Shown one piece after another: positions 8,212 through 18,361 of a DNA stretch of 64,000 nucleotides (its first letter is position 1; each line of letters begins with the position of its first letter). The stretch covers positions 3,286,001 to 3,350,000 of the forward strand of contig NZ_JAPEVI010000003.1 of the NCBI RefSeq assembly GCF_026240905.1, written 5' to 3'. The notes beneath the pieces are model-generated. The model saw only the letters and a program-made list of their open reading frames with translations, did not search any database and was not told the DNA's origin. Both the position numbers and the translations under genes were made by a program. Source of the DNA: Roseibium salinum (GTDB lineage: Bacteria; Pseudomonadota; Alphaproteobacteria; Rhizobiales; Stappiaceae).

Positions 8212-10931
8212 CTATTGCGGGCCGGTTTTGTGATGTCCGCCGCCGAGTGCCAGGCGCATCTGTTTTTCGATTTCGACCAGGGCGAAGAATGCCACGCCGA
8301 TGGCGACAAGCAGAACCCCGTCGGAGAACGGCACGGCGTGCGTCCCGAAGACGGACTGCATGAGAGGCACATAGGTGATGGCGAATTGTGCCGCCGTGAC
8401 CGCAATGACGCATGCCCAGACGACCTTCGTCCCCTTTGCCGCTTTCCAGGTGAGTGACGTGCCGTAAATGTTGCGGATGAAGAAGAGATGGAAGATCTCC
8501 AGCACCACGAGCATGTTCATCGCCATGGTCTGCGCCAGCGCCTGTTCGTAGCCGCGGGCCGTGGCATAGGTGAAAACTCCGAAGACCGCGGCGAGAAACA
8601 GCGCCGAGACGAAGGCGATGTGCCAGACCAGTCCGCCGGTGAGCAGTGGCTCGTCACGAGGGCGCGGCGGTCGGCGCATGCTGCCGGGCTCGGACGGTTC
8701 GAAAGCCAAGGCAAGCCCGAGTGTGACGGCCGTGACCAGGTTGACCCAGAGAATCTGCACCGCCGTGATCGGCAGGGCGAGGCCCGCCAGGAGCGCGACG
8801 ACGATGGTCATGGCTTCGCCCGCGCTCGTGGGCAGGGTCCAGCTGATGACCTTCTTGATGTTGTCGTAGACGGTCCGCCCTTCGCGTACGGCCGCCGCGA
8901 TCGAGGCGAAATTGTCATCGGCCAGCACCAGTTGCGCGGCCTCCTTTGCAGCTTCACTGCCCCTGCGGCCCATGGCAATGCCGGCGTCGGCCCGCTTGAG
9001 CGCGGGTGCATCGTTGACGCCGTCGCCGGTCATCGCCACGGTCAGGCCATGGGATTGCAGCGCGGTGACGAGGCGCAGCTTGTCGGCAGGCGAGGTGCGC
9101 GCAAAGATGTCCGTCGCCACGACCGCCCCTGCAAGGGCGATGTCGTCCATCGCCGCGATGTCCGCGCCGGTCAGCACCTGCTCGTGGTTCTTCAGCCCGA
9201 TCATCGCGGCGATGGCCCGGGCCGTTGCCGCGTGATCGCCGGTGATCATCTTCACGCGGATGCCGGCCGCATGACACTCTGCGACAGCTTCGACCGCCTC
9301 GGAGCGGGGCGGGTCGATCAGGCCGATCAGGCCGATCAGCGTCAGCCGGCGATCGAGATCGGCGGCGTTCAGGGTCGTATGGTCCTGCGGCATGGCGCGC
9401 ACCGCAACCGCGAGCACCCGTTGGCCTACGGTGGCAAGCTCCTCGACCATGGCATGCCAATGGGCCTCGGCCAGGGGTTCCGTTCCGCCGCCATCGGCGC
9501 GCTGGTCGGCACACAGGGCCAGAACCGCTTCCGGCGCGCCCTTGACGTGAATGCAGGCATGACCCTCGCGATCGTGGTGCAGCACGACCATATAGCGATG
9601 CGCGGCATCAAAGGGAATTGCATCGCTCCGGCTCCAGTTGCCAAACGGCTCCGCCCCCCACCGGTGATCTTGCCCGCAAGTGCCATCAGGGCACCCTCCA
9701 TCGGGTCGCCTTCCACGCGCCACTCGCCATGCGTGCCGTGAAGCACCGCATCGTTGCAAAGTCCCGCGGCCCGGGCGAACTCCATCAGGACGGCATGTTC
9801 ATGGGGATATACGTCCGCCTCGCGCCAGCGCACCGCGCCTTCAGGTGCGTAGCCATTGCCACCCACCGAATAGACGTGTTCCGCGGACGCAAGCGTCGCC
9901 GCCATCATTTCGTTACGGGTCAGCGTGCCCGTTTTGTCGGTGCAGATAACCGAGACCGAACCCAGCGTTTCGATCGCCGGCAGGCGGCGGACGATGGCGT
10001 TTCGCCGCGCCATGGCCTGCACGCCGACGGCCAGGGTGATCGTCAGAACCGCCGGCAGGCCTTCCGGGATGGCAGCGACGGAGAGACCGACAACGGCCAT
10101 GAAAAGATCGGCGAACGGCAGATGACCGACGAAATAGCCGTAAACCAGCAAACCAGCCGCGCTGAGGAGAATGAACAAGGTGAGCCAGCGGGCGAAGGTG
10201 TCCATCTGGCGGACGAGCGGCGTCGTCAGCGAAGTCACCTCGGACAGCATGCCGCTGATCCGGCCGATCTGGGTACCCTTCCCGGTGGCCACAACCACGC
10301 CCCGCCCCGTTCCTGCGGCAACCAGCGTGCCGCTGAAGAGCATCGACGTCCGGTCTCCGAGCACGGCCTCTTCAGCCACCGGCGCCGTGTCCTTTTCAAC
10401 CGGCACGGACTCGCCCGTCAGGATCGCCTCTTCGGCCTTCAGGCTGCGGGCTTCGATCAGCCGCAGATCGGCGGAAACACGGTCGCCCGCCTCGATCAGC
10501 ACGACGTCGCCCGGCACGAGACCTTCGGCGTCGACGCTTTGCCGCCGCCCGTCGCGCAGCACGGCCGAGCGCGGCGCGAGCATGCCGCGGATTGCCTCCA
10601 TCGCCTGTTCGGCGCGGCCTTCCTGGACGAAACCGATCACCGCATTGGCAATCACAACCGCCAGGATGACCCCGGTATCCACCCAGTGCTGCAGCGCGGC
10701 CGTGACTATGGCCGAGCCGATCAGCACGTAGATCAGCACGTTGTGGAAATGCGCGAGAAACCGCAGAATCACGCTGCGCCTTGGCGGTTCGGGCAGCCGG
10801 TTCGGCCCGTGGCCACTCAGGCGGCGCGCGGCCTCCGCGGAGCTAAGCCCGGTTTCGGCTGCGTCCAGGGCGCGAAGCGCCTCGTCCGCCGACTGCGCGT
10901 GTACGCTCTTTGGAGGCACGTGCCTGTTCAT
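8212..10931 (-). pseudogene. P-type cation-transporting ATPase, interrupted by a frameshift
   Basis: The N-terminal part (10931 to about 9660) and C-terminal part (about 9650 to 8212) lie in different frames. Joined, they give about 905 residues, a normal type II (Ca2+-like) P-type ATPase. Visible motifs are ILTGESVPV (actuator), PEGLPAVLT in transmembrane helix 4, the phosphorylated aspartate in ICTDKTGTLT, VKGAPE in the nucleotide domain, GDGVNDAPAL in the hinge, and four C-terminal membrane helices. The break is at a run of six Gs (minus strand; plus-strand C at 9654-9659). One more G restores ...KITGGG then AEPFGNWSRSDAIPFD. The start chosen (MNRHVPP) has GGA 8 bases upstream. It could be a true inactivated gene, a slippage-tolerant gene or a sequencing error. 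Confidence 0.85.
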
Positions 10932-11499
10932 CGATTTCCAATCCCGCCCGATCATACCTGCTACTTGTAGGTGCACGCGCCAGGATCAAGAGCCATTGGC
11001 ACGGGCCCACTGAATACATTTCAGGTGATGCAACGCTATGAGAGAAGCGGCCGGGCGCGTATGACCTGGATCAACGGTTTCATTGCCGCACCATCCAGCG
11101 GCATCCGTGGCGCTGAACCGGTTCGCCGGTGCGCTCGCCATGAGAACGACAGCATCGAAATCCGAAAATTAGGAATATGTTTACTGTCATTATTTACTAT
11201 ACTTGCTACACCATGATGGCGATTAGTCTACTTCCGATTTCGGCGCTGGATTTCTCAACAGCATTGAAGATTAGCAAACAATACCGAGGGGGCATTATTG
11301 TTTCAGTCGGGATGGGGCAAGTCAGGATACCAAAATATCGCACGCATAAGTTTAGTAGAGGTTGCGCGGCCACAATTTTTCATTTTTGTCTTCAAAATAA
11401 GACTTTTTTAAGCTTATTTTTTGACTTCTTTACTAGTATTGCTTCCGTGATTCGCTGTTTCAACACTCGATCATGGTGTTTCGAAATCTGGAGGCCGTA
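10932..11499. other. AT-rich intergenic region upstream of the cytochrome b fusion gene
   Basis: About 570 bp between the divergent ATPase and cytochrome b genes. From about 11160 it is clearly more AT-rich than its surroundings. A short plus-strand open frame at 11177-11503 has no ribosome site and an odd composition, so I do not call it. No FNR-type TTGAT-N4-ATCAA site was seen. It presumably carries the promoters of both flanking genes. Confidence 0.5.
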
Positions 11500-13278
11500 T
11501 TGACGGATCAAGTGACCACCAACCCGCTCGAACTCACTGCTCCGCCAAAGTCCGCGCGAACCGGGCTCGGTGCGAAGGAAAAAGGCTCGGCTGCAGTCAG
11601 ACCGGAAGACATCAAACCGCCCGTGCGCAGCGATCTCGGAACGATCCTGCTGCACTGGACGCTGGTTGTCGCGATCTTCGTCAGTTTGCTGACCGGCCTC
11701 AGGCTTTCCTCGGATGCGGAGGGCGCCTGGTTCTCGAAACTGTTCGAGCCGATCCTTCCCCAGGGCGAAATCTGGACGTGGCACTATGTATCGGCGGTAT
11801 TCGTGCTGGCGCTCATATTTTCCTATGCCGCCTATATGTCGCTCGCCCGACTGAAACGGCGCATTTCGTCAAAAAAGATCGTGGTCCTGACACTGCCGGC
11901 AAGCAACAAGCTGCGCATTGCCGCAGTCAATGTCATTGCCTACTGGATCCTCTTCGCCGCGGTGGTCACGCTGACGGCAACGGGGGTCCTGCTTTATGTC
12001 GGCCATGGCGGCATCTGGGTAACCGTGCATTACACCTCGGCCCTGGTGGTGCTGACTTATATCGTCGCGCATGTCATCCTTCACTATGCCTATGGCGGCA
12101 TCGCACAGTTGCTGCGGCTGTTCCGGCCGCAGGCACTGCGCCGGTTTCCCGGCATGGCTGTCCACCCGCTTGGCATCTCGCTGGCCATCGGAGCCGTCAT
12201 CATCGCCGGTGCCGTCACCCTCGATTTCGGCAGCCGGCAAGATCTGGTCGTGGCGAGTGCGGCGGAACTTCCGGTCCTTGACGGCGACCTCAGCGATGAG
12301 GTGTGGCAGGACGCCAGACCCGTTTTCGTGAGGACGCAACAAGGTTCGAACCTCAGCGGAACGGGCGAGTCCACCGTCGAGGTCCGCGCCCTCCGCGTCG
12401 GCGACAAGATCGCCTTCGCCTTTCGCTGGGAGGACGCCACCCGGTCCCTGAAAAGGCACCCGGTCGTCAAGACCGAAGAGGGCTGGCGCATGCTGAACAA
12501 CCGTGCGGACCTGTCGGACGAAACAGCCTATTACGAAGACAAGTTCTCCGTTGCCTTCTCCAAGTCCGATGCCTTCGGTGGCGGTGCCAGCACGCATATG
12601 GGCCCCAAGCCGCTTTCGGACAAACCCAAGGCTTTCCACGGGCGTGGCCTCCACTATACGACCGACGGCAGCCTGCTGGATGTCTGGCAATGGAAGGCAG
12701 CCCGCGGCGGCATGCTGGGCAAGGTCGACGACATGTGGTTCGGCACACCGCTTGAGCCAAGCGCGGACCACGTGGCAGGCAAGAGCCGCTACAGCGCCGG
12801 GTACAGCGCCGACGAAGGCAAGGCCTTCTACGTCTACAATTACATCGGCGACCCCGAGACCCATTATCACGGCACGGTCGGCGTCCAACGCCTCCCCGTC
12901 GACTACACGAAAACCGCTGCCCTCATGGGAAATATCGACCTGTCGGTGGAATCAAGCGAAGACGAGGGATCGCAGTGGTGGATGTTAGAGGAGGAAAGCG
13001 TCCCCTACTCCGAAGAGAAGGACGCCGAGATCCCCGTCGGCACCGTTATTCCGGGCGTGCTGATCCAGGGGGAATATGCCGGAAGCCGGGCCGACCTCAT
13101 GGGCGGATCCGAATGGCATGACGGCTACTGGACGCTGGAAGTCATCCGCGACATGGATACCGGCCATCACCAGGACCTTGCCATGGAAGACGGCCTGTTC
13201 GTCTGGCTGTCCGTTTTCGACCATAACCAGACGCGCCACACACGCCATTCGCGTCCGGTCCGCCTGACACTCAACTGA
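11500..13278 (+). CDS. Cytochrome b561-like membrane domain fused to an ethylbenzene dehydrogenase gamma-like haem-binding domain
   Basis: 592 residues from a TTG start that follows CTGGAGG at ideal spacing; an in-frame ATG at 11473 has no ribosome site. About 45 cytoplasmic residues are followed by four or five transmembrane helices up to about residue 245. They carry histidines placed like b-haem ligands (LLHWT, WTWHYVS, VTVHYTS, VAHVILHYAYGG). The remaining 340 residues form an extracytoplasmic domain resembling the haem-b gamma subunit of ethylbenzene dehydrogenase (LPVLDGDLSDEVWQDA; KIAFAFRWED; TAYYEDKFSVAFS; DVWQWKAARGG; DGLFVWLSVFD). A 2Fe-2S/FAD reductase gene follows 26 bp later and probably supplies electrons from NAD(P)H. 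No molybdenum-enzyme subunit is nearby. The partner and substrate are unknown. Confidence 0.8.
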   Translation: MTDQVTTNPLELTAPPKSARTGLGAKEKGSAAVRPEDIKPPVRSDLGTILLHWTLVVAIFVSLLTGLRLSSDAEGAWFSKLFEPILPQGEIWTWHYVSAVFVLALIFSYAAYMSLARLKRRISSKKIVVLTLPASNKLRIAAVNVIAYWILFAAVVTLTATGVLLYVGHGGIWVTVHYTSALVVLTYIVAHVILHYAYGGIAQLLRLFRPQALRRFPGMAVHPLGISLAIGAVIIAGAVTLDFGSRQDLVVASAAELPVLDGDLSDEVWQDARPVFVRTQQGSNLSGTGESTVEVRALRVGDKIAFAFRWEDATRSLKRHPVVKTEEGWRMLNNRADLSDETAYYEDKFSVAFSKSDAFGGGASTHMGPKPLSDKPKAFHGRGLHYTTDGSLLDVWQWKAARGGMLGKVDDMWFGTPLEPSADHVAGKSRYSAGYSADEGKAFYVYNYIGDPETHYHGTVGVQRLPVDYTKTAALMGNIDLSVESSEDEGSQWWMLEEESVPYSEEKDAEIPVGTVIPGVLIQGEYAGSRADLMGGSEWHDGYWTLEVIRDMDTGHHQDLAMEDGLFVWLSVFDHNQTRHTRHSRPVRLTLN

Positions 13279-13304
13279 TCGCCCTTCACCACGGACACGC
13301 CAAT

Positions 13305-14321
13305 ATGTCGAAAAGCACCTGCACCGTCACCATCAACGGCAAGAAGATCAAGGCCAATGTCGGGGATACGCTGATTGATGCCGGCCTCGGCGGACGTCTG
13401 GTCCTGCCGCATGACTGCTGCTCCGGCCAGTGCGAAACCTGCCGGGTGCGCGTGCTGAGCGGCGGCGTCGACGATCTGGGAACGCGGGAGAAGGACACCG
13501 TGCTCGGCTGCCTGGCGGTGCTGGAGGGCGACGCGGAGATTTCCTACGACCCCGTGCCGATCGTGAAGACCACCAAGGGCGTCGTGGAGTCCATTCGGGA
13601 AGTCAAGGAAGACTACCTTGAGATCCGCGTCCGGGTGGCCAGGCCGGTCACATGGCTTCCGGGCCAGTACCTGCGCGCGACCTTCGCCGGCTATCCGCCG
13701 CGGGACTACAGCCCGACAACGCCGCTCAACCTCGATGCGGAGCAGGACGTCATCGTCTTTCACATCAAGGTGTATCCGGACAGTATCGTCTCCTCGAAGC
13801 TGGGCAAGGAAATCGGCAAGGGCCACGCCGTCAAACTGCGCGGACCGTTCGGCAATGCGTTTCTGCGCCGCCAGCCCGAGCCGATCATCCTGACGTCGAC
13901 CGGCACCGGATTTGCGCCCATCTGGTCGATTGCCGTCGCCGCAAGCATGGGTCAGCCGAAGCGGGAACTGAAACTGGTCGTGGGGTCGCGTGCCCGGGAC
14001 GGTCTCTACATGCGCGACGCCGTGCGCTGGCTGCGCCACCGGGGCATTGCGATCACGCTGACGGCAAGCGACGGGGATGACGACACGGTCATGACGGCCC
14101 GGCCGCATGAACTGGTCGGCGACATCACCGAAAACCACATCGTCTATTCCGCCGGTGCCCCCTCGCATGTGGAAACCATGCGCGAACTGGCACGGCAGGC
14201 CGGCGCGACCTTCTACGCCGATCCATTCTATGTCGCCGAGGAAGACAAGGGCGTTCTGGCATTCGCCGGCTCCCTGTTCCGGAAGGCGGCGGCGCCGTTC
14301 ACGACGGCGACAGCCGGCTAG
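13305..14321 (+). CDS. 2Fe-2S ferredoxin/FAD/NAD(P)H oxidoreductase
   Basis: 338 residues. The N-terminal plant-type ferredoxin domain (about 1-85) has cysteines at 38, 43, 46 and 69 (DCCSGQCETCRVRV then LGCLAVLEG). An FAD domain follows with RDYSPTTPLN, then an NAD domain with STGTGFAPIWSI and a C-terminal YADPFYVAEED. This is the layout of oxygenase reductases such as phenol hydroxylase P5 or benzoate dioxygenase reductase. Here no oxygenase is adjacent. The gene sits 26 bp after the cytochrome b fusion gene, so it more likely reduces that membrane protein. The direction of electron flow is inferred. Confidence 0.88.
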   Translation: MSKSTCTVTINGKKIKANVGDTLIDAGLGGRLVLPHDCCSGQCETCRVRVLSGGVDDLGTREKDTVLGCLAVLEGDAEISYDPVPIVKTTKGVVESIREVKEDYLEIRVRVARPVTWLPGQYLRATFAGYPPRDYSPTTPLNLDAEQDVIVFHIKVYPDSIVSSKLGKEIGKGHAVKLRGPFGNAFLRRQPEPIILTSTGTGFAPIWSIAVAASMGQPKRELKLVVGSRARDGLYMRDAVRWLRHRGIAITLTASDGDDDTVMTARPHELVGDITENHIVYSAGAPSHVETMRELARQAGATFYADPFYVAEEDKGVLAFAGSLFRKAAAPFTTATAG

Positions 14322-14651
14322 GTTTTTGAACTCACAAAATTGAATGTAACTGTTAAGCCCGAACCGGCCCCGGATCCGGATCCGGCTCACCGAGCGTCCA
14401 GGAACGGCGCGTGAGGACCACGCGGCCGGTCCCGTCGCATCAAAGCGGTCGCGCTGGAAGCGAACCCGCACGAGCGGGCCAGGCCTGACTTTCGTGCGCC
14501 CGGCGTGACGCGGCGGCTTCAAGACGGCCCTGTTCCACAAACACTTGCGTGTATCGGGTTTTTGCCGGGATGAGGCAGTTCAGAAGGAGAGCCTTTTGCC
14601 GCGACGGCGAGGCCTGATGCTCAAGGACCTCAAGGCCCCCGGACCCGGCTT
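14322..14651. other. Intergenic region between convergent genes, nothing recognised
   Basis: About 330 bp between the reductase gene (+) and the GGDEF/EAL gene (-). AGCCGGCT followed by AGGTTTTT at the reductase stop is only a weak terminator-like sequence. No coding signal was seen. Confidence 0.4.
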
Positions 14652-17543
14652 TTATTGAGCAACGGTCGACAGCGACTGTTCGCAGGCAAAGATCAGTTCT
14701 TCGGCCTGGGCGACAGGCATCGGCCGTCCCAGGAAATAGCCTTGCGCCTCGTTGCAGCCGATGTCCTTAAGCATATCCAGCAGCTGGCGGGTTTCGACAC
14801 CCTCGGCCGTTGTCGTCATGTCGAGGTTTTTCGCCAGCTCGATGACGGCTTTCACGATAGAAATCGAATCGTCCGAATAGGCCATCGACCGGACGAAGGA
14901 CTGGTCGATCTTGATCTTGTCAAACGGGAAGCGACGGAGATAGCTCAGCGAGGAATAGCCCGTTCCGAAATCATCCATCGACACTTTGACGCCGAGCGAC
15001 TTGGCCTGGTGCAGGGCGTCCAGGACCTCGTCGGAATCGGTCAGAAGCACGCTTTCGGTGACCTCCAGTTCCAGGCGGTCCGCCCGCAGACCGGACTTCG
15101 CAAGTGCCTCGATGAGCACCGGGCCGAAGGCATGTCCGCGCAGCTGCCGGGGTGAGAGGTTCACCGCCATTCGCAGATGCCGCGGCCAGCCGGCCGCGAT
15201 CCGGCAGGCCTCGGTCAGCACCCATTGGCCGAGCTGCGTGATCAAGCCAGTATCCTCGGCAAGGGGAATGAAATCTCCCGGAGACACCAGTCCGCGCGTC
15301 GGATGGTTCCAGCGGACCAGCGCTTCGAAGCCGGATATCGCATAGTTGTCCAGGCTGTATTGCGGCTGGAAATACAGCTCCATCTCGCCATTGGCGACAG
15401 CATTTCTGAGATCGGAGATGAGTTCACGGCGGTCGTTCACCGCAATTCCCATGTCGGTTTCGAAGAACCGATGCGTGTTGCGTCCGTCTTCCTTTGCCTT
15501 GTAGAGCGCAAGGTCGGCCTGTTTGAACAACTCGTCGCCGACGATACCGTCCCCCTTGGCGACCGAAATGCCGATGCTCACGCCGATGACGATCTCATGA
15601 TCGGCGATCTGGAATGGCTGCGAGAGCTCCCAGATGATCGACTGCGCCAGTTCATCGACGTCATGCAGATGGGACGGAAGGCCGGTCAGGATGGCGAATT
15701 CATCGCCGCCCAGACGCACGACAAGCTCCCCGTCGCCCGCCAGGTCGCGCAACCGGTCCGCCACCTGGCGCAGCAGTTCATCGCCGATCGGGTGGCCGAG
15801 GGAGTCGTTGACGGTCTTGAACTCGTCGAGATCGAGGCAAAGAATTGCGAACGGACCGCCTTCGATCTGCTGCCGCTTGAGCAGTATCTCCATCTGGTCG
15901 CGGAACTCAATTCTGTTCGGCAATTGGGTCAGAATGTCGTGGCGGGCAAGGAACGCCAGCCGGTCCCGGGCTTCCTGGCGTTCCGTAATGTCTTCGGAGA
16001 TCGCCACCCAGCCGCCGTCGGCCAGCGGCTGGCGCGTGGTCAGCACGATCCGGCCGGAGTGCAGCTTGACCATTTCGGTGCTTTGCCCGGATGACGCGGC
16101 ATGGGAATTCGCGTTCCGTTTGTCGCCGAACCTCGCCGTTTCAAGATCAAGTTCCTCGACCTTCTTGAGTGCACGAAGCTCCGCGGCGGTCATTCCTGCC
16201 CTCACCGCCTCCGGCTCCAGTTCGAAGAGCTCCTTGTACCGCCTGTTGGAGACGATCAGCCGGCCGTCCGCGTCGAACATGCAAAGGCCGTGGGACATGT
16301 TGTTGAGAGCCGCGTCGAAGAGGATGTTCTGCTCGCGCAGCTGGGCTTCCTGCGATTTCAGGATGGTGTTCTTCTCGTGGACCCGGTCGCGCAGGGCATC
16401 GCGCTCCTTGACGGACCGCTGCAGGGAGACGACGGATCGGGCAATGTCGCCGACTTCGTCCGGCCGCTCGGTTCCGACGACCTGATTTTCGAAATCGCCG
16501 GCAGCGATGCCCGACAGCACACGCGTAATCTTCGTCAGTGGAAGCGTGACCTGGCGGGCGAGAAGGAAGGCCACAGTTGCGAATGCGGCAAGCGCCAGGA
16601 GGCCGAAAAGAAACAGCCGATGGAGCAGTTTCGCTTCCTCTTCCGTACCGATCCTGATCAGTTCGTTCTGGGTCTCCGTCAGGGCTTCGATCGGCAGCAT
16701 GGCGCAAACCGCCAGCGGCGCAACGGGCACGCTGCACCTGATCAGCCTTTCTCCGTTGGCGGTGATGCTGGGCGTGGAGTACGAGCTTTCCAGATCGGCC
16801 ATGCGGCCGTCGAAATTCGCCCTGGAAATCACCCTGTCGTCATGGAGGAGAGCCAGCTCGAACGAGTTGATGCCCGTCAGATCCCGCAGCATCGGTTCTT
16901 GCTCACGCAACCACCGCTGCGCCAGCAGGCCGCCGGTCACATATCCGAAGTCGTCAAAGACCGGCACGAAAATGACCTGGGAAACCGTGTTGACGGCCTC
17001 GCCGGGAACGAAGATTCCGGTCTCCGAACGCGGCAGTATTGCCGAATAGGTTTGCTTCCTGCCGGGAATGCTTTCCCTCAGCGATCCGGCAATCTCGTCG
17101 TAGAAACCAGTTTCCGGGATGCTGGCGCCGAGCGTGACCAGGTCGGCCTCGTAGGACGATGCGCCAATCACCCGGCCGGTATCATCCAGGACGACGATGC
17201 TGTCGACATCCGCCAGCTCTGCCGCCGAGCCCAGCAATTCGGACATGGCCACGACGTTCCGCGAATCGATCGCATTGGCGGTGTCCAGGCGCTCGGCAAT
17301 TGCGCTCACACGCAGTGCCCTGTCCTGAACCAGGAACTCCAGCCGGGCCCCTGCAAGCTTCACATCCGCGTCGAGCGTCTCGAGCAAGCGGGACCGGGAA
17401 AGCTTCAGAAGTTCCGCTTCCTGGCGCTCCATGCTGCTCTCGAGCTGATACGCCACCAGTCCGATCAATCCGCCCAACGCGCATAGCGCTGTAAAGACAG
17501 CGCCATACGTGTAATGCCAGAGAATGGACGAGTGACGTGTCAT
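14652..17543 (-). CDS. Membrane sensor HAMP-PAS-GGDEF-EAL cyclic-di-GMP protein
   Basis: 963 residues. Transmembrane helices at about 12-32 and 308-330 enclose a periplasmic sensor of about 275 residues. A HAMP domain lies at about 330-382 and a short coiled coil follows. A PAS domain at about 405-520 (FDAALNNMSHGLCMFDADGR) ends in the typical ISEDITERQEA. GGDEF is intact at 612-616 (RLGGDEFAIL) and EAL at 740-742, with DDFGTGYSSLSYLRRFPFD. Both active sites look intact. The gene starts 15 bp after a PstS-like periplasmic protein gene, so the two are probably co-transcribed. That makes a binding-protein-to-sensor relay plausible. Confidence 0.92.
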   Translation of the reverse strand: MTRHSSILWHYTYGAVFTALCALGGLIGLVAYQLESSMERQEAELLKLSRSRLLETLDADVKLAGARLEFLVQDRALRVSAIAERLDTANAIDSRNVVAMSELLGSAAELADVDSIVVLDDTGRVIGASSYEADLVTLGASIPETGFYDEIAGSLRESIPGRKQTYSAILPRSETGIFVPGEAVNTVSQVIFVPVFDDFGYVTGGLLAQRWLREQEPMLRDLTGINSFELALLHDDRVISRANFDGRMADLESSYSTPSITANGERLIRCSVPVAPLAVCAMLPIEALTETQNELIRIGTEEEAKLLHRLFLFGLLALAAFATVAFLLARQVTLPLTKITRVLSGIAAGDFENQVVGTERPDEVGDIARSVVSLQRSVKERDALRDRVHEKNTILKSQEAQLREQNILFDAALNNMSHGLCMFDADGRLIVSNRRYKELFELEPEAVRAGMTAAELRALKKVEELDLETARFGDKRNANSHAASSGQSTEMVKLHSGRIVLTTRQPLADGGWVAISEDITERQEARDRLAFLARHDILTQLPNRIEFRDQMEILLKRQQIEGGPFAILCLDLDEFKTVNDSLGHPIGDELLRQVADRLRDLAGDGELVVRLGGDEFAILTGLPSHLHDVDELAQSIIWELSQPFQIADHEIVIGVSIGISVAKGDGIVGDELFKQADLALYKAKEDGRNTHRFFETDMGIAVNDRRELISDLRNAVANGEMELYFQPQYSLDNYAISGFEALVRWNHPTRGLVSPGDFIPLAEDTGLITQLGQWVLTEACRIAAGWPRHLRMAVNLSPRQLRGHAFGPVLIEALAKSGLRADRLELEVTESVLLTDSDEVLDALHQAKSLGVKVSMDDFGTGYSSLSYLRRFPFDKIKIDQSFVRSMAYSDDSISIVKAVIELAKNLDMTTTAEGVETRQLLDMLKDIGCNEAQGYFLGRPMPVAQAEELIFACEQSLSTVAQ

Positions 17544-17557
17544 GTCAGGCCATGTGG

Positions 17558-18361
17558 CTAGTTGGGAGCCGGGACGCCGCCGAAGTTCCGGATCAGCTCA
17601 CGGGCAGGATCCGACACGGCGTAATCGATGAAGGCTTGCATTTCGCCGTCCATGGTGCCGTCCTTGTAGATCAGTGCCAGGGTCACGGCGCTCGGATAGG
17701 CTCCATCGGTCGGATGGTGTCCGTCGATTCTCAATATGGCGAGACCATCTTCCAGCTCCTTCGAATAGGGTCCGAAAGCAACCGCCCCCTCAACTTCCCG
17801 TGCGGTCGAGATGGCCTCCTGAGTGGTCAGAGCCGTTTTTGACCGGGGGAAGAACTCCAGGTCTTTCCAGCCGGGCATGGACGCACGCAGCACCTGCAGC
17901 GTGCTGTCGGCGTCTTCGCGGCGGACGAGGCGCACGCGCACATCGTTGCCGCCCAGTTCCGACCAGTTGGTGATTTCGCCGGAATAGACCTTCACGAGTT
18001 CCTCGCTCGTCAAGCCCTCGATTCCGGCTGAAGGATGGGTGAAGATGGCGCTCGGAATTTTCGCGATCGGAAGATAGACGAGACCGAACTCAATCTCACT
18101 GTCCGTCAAGGGACGCGCGACCCGGCCAAGCCGCTCAGCTCCGGAACTGACTGCGGCAATGCCGCCCCCGGAACCGATGCTGGGGGGAATGGACAATTTG
18201 ATGTCCGGATGCCCGGCGGCGAATCCCGCGCCGATCTCCTGAAGCATATCGAGACCGTCGCCGGTCCCCACGACCTTGAGCTCCGGTTCCGCCAGAACCT
18301 GAGGAACCTGCAAAAACATGGCGCTGAATAACGCCGCAAAGCCGAAGGCTAAAACCCGCAT
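17558..18361 (-). CDS. PstS-like periplasmic phosphate/ligand-binding protein
   Basis: 267 residues from an ATG that begins a signal peptide (MRVLAFGFAALFSAMFLQVP, cleavage near VLA-EP). The mature protein matches the PBP-like PstS fold: LKVVGTGDGLDMLQEIGAGF, IGSGGGIAAVSSG, LGRVARPLTDSE, YSGEITNWSELGG and a C-terminal DPARELIRNFGGVPAP. True PstS proteins work with PstCAB, but no such genes are here. The only partner is the GGDEF-EAL sensor gene 15 bp downstream. It may therefore report phosphate or another anion to c-di-GMP signalling rather than feed a transporter. That role is inferred from gene order alone. Confidence 0.85.
   Translation of the reverse strand: MRVLAFGFAALFSAMFLQVPQVLAEPELKVVGTGDGLDMLQEIGAGFAAGHPDIKLSIPPSIGSGGGIAAVSSGAERLGRVARPLTDSEIEFGLVYLPIAKIPSAIFTHPSAGIEGLTSEELVKVYSGEITNWSELGGNDVRVRLVRREDADSTLQVLRASMPGWKDLEFFPRSKTALTTQEAISTAREVEGAVAFGPYSKELEDGLAILRIDGHHPTDGAYPSAVTLALIYKDGTMDGEMQAFIDYAVSDPARELIRNFGGVPAPN

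Noticed and set aside
11177..11503. Plus-strand open frame of about 108 codons upstream of the cytochrome b fusion
   Set aside because: No ribosome site, AT-rich composition bias, overlaps the preferred start of the next gene, no family resemblance.
13167..14540. Minus-strand open frame opposite the 2Fe-2S reductase
   Set aside because: Antisense of a clear reductase gene and rich in Arg, His and Asp, typical of a GC-driven shadow frame.
14600..14651. Terminator between the reductase and the GGDEF/EAL gene
   Set aside because: Only short GC palindromes were seen and no T run follows on either strand.
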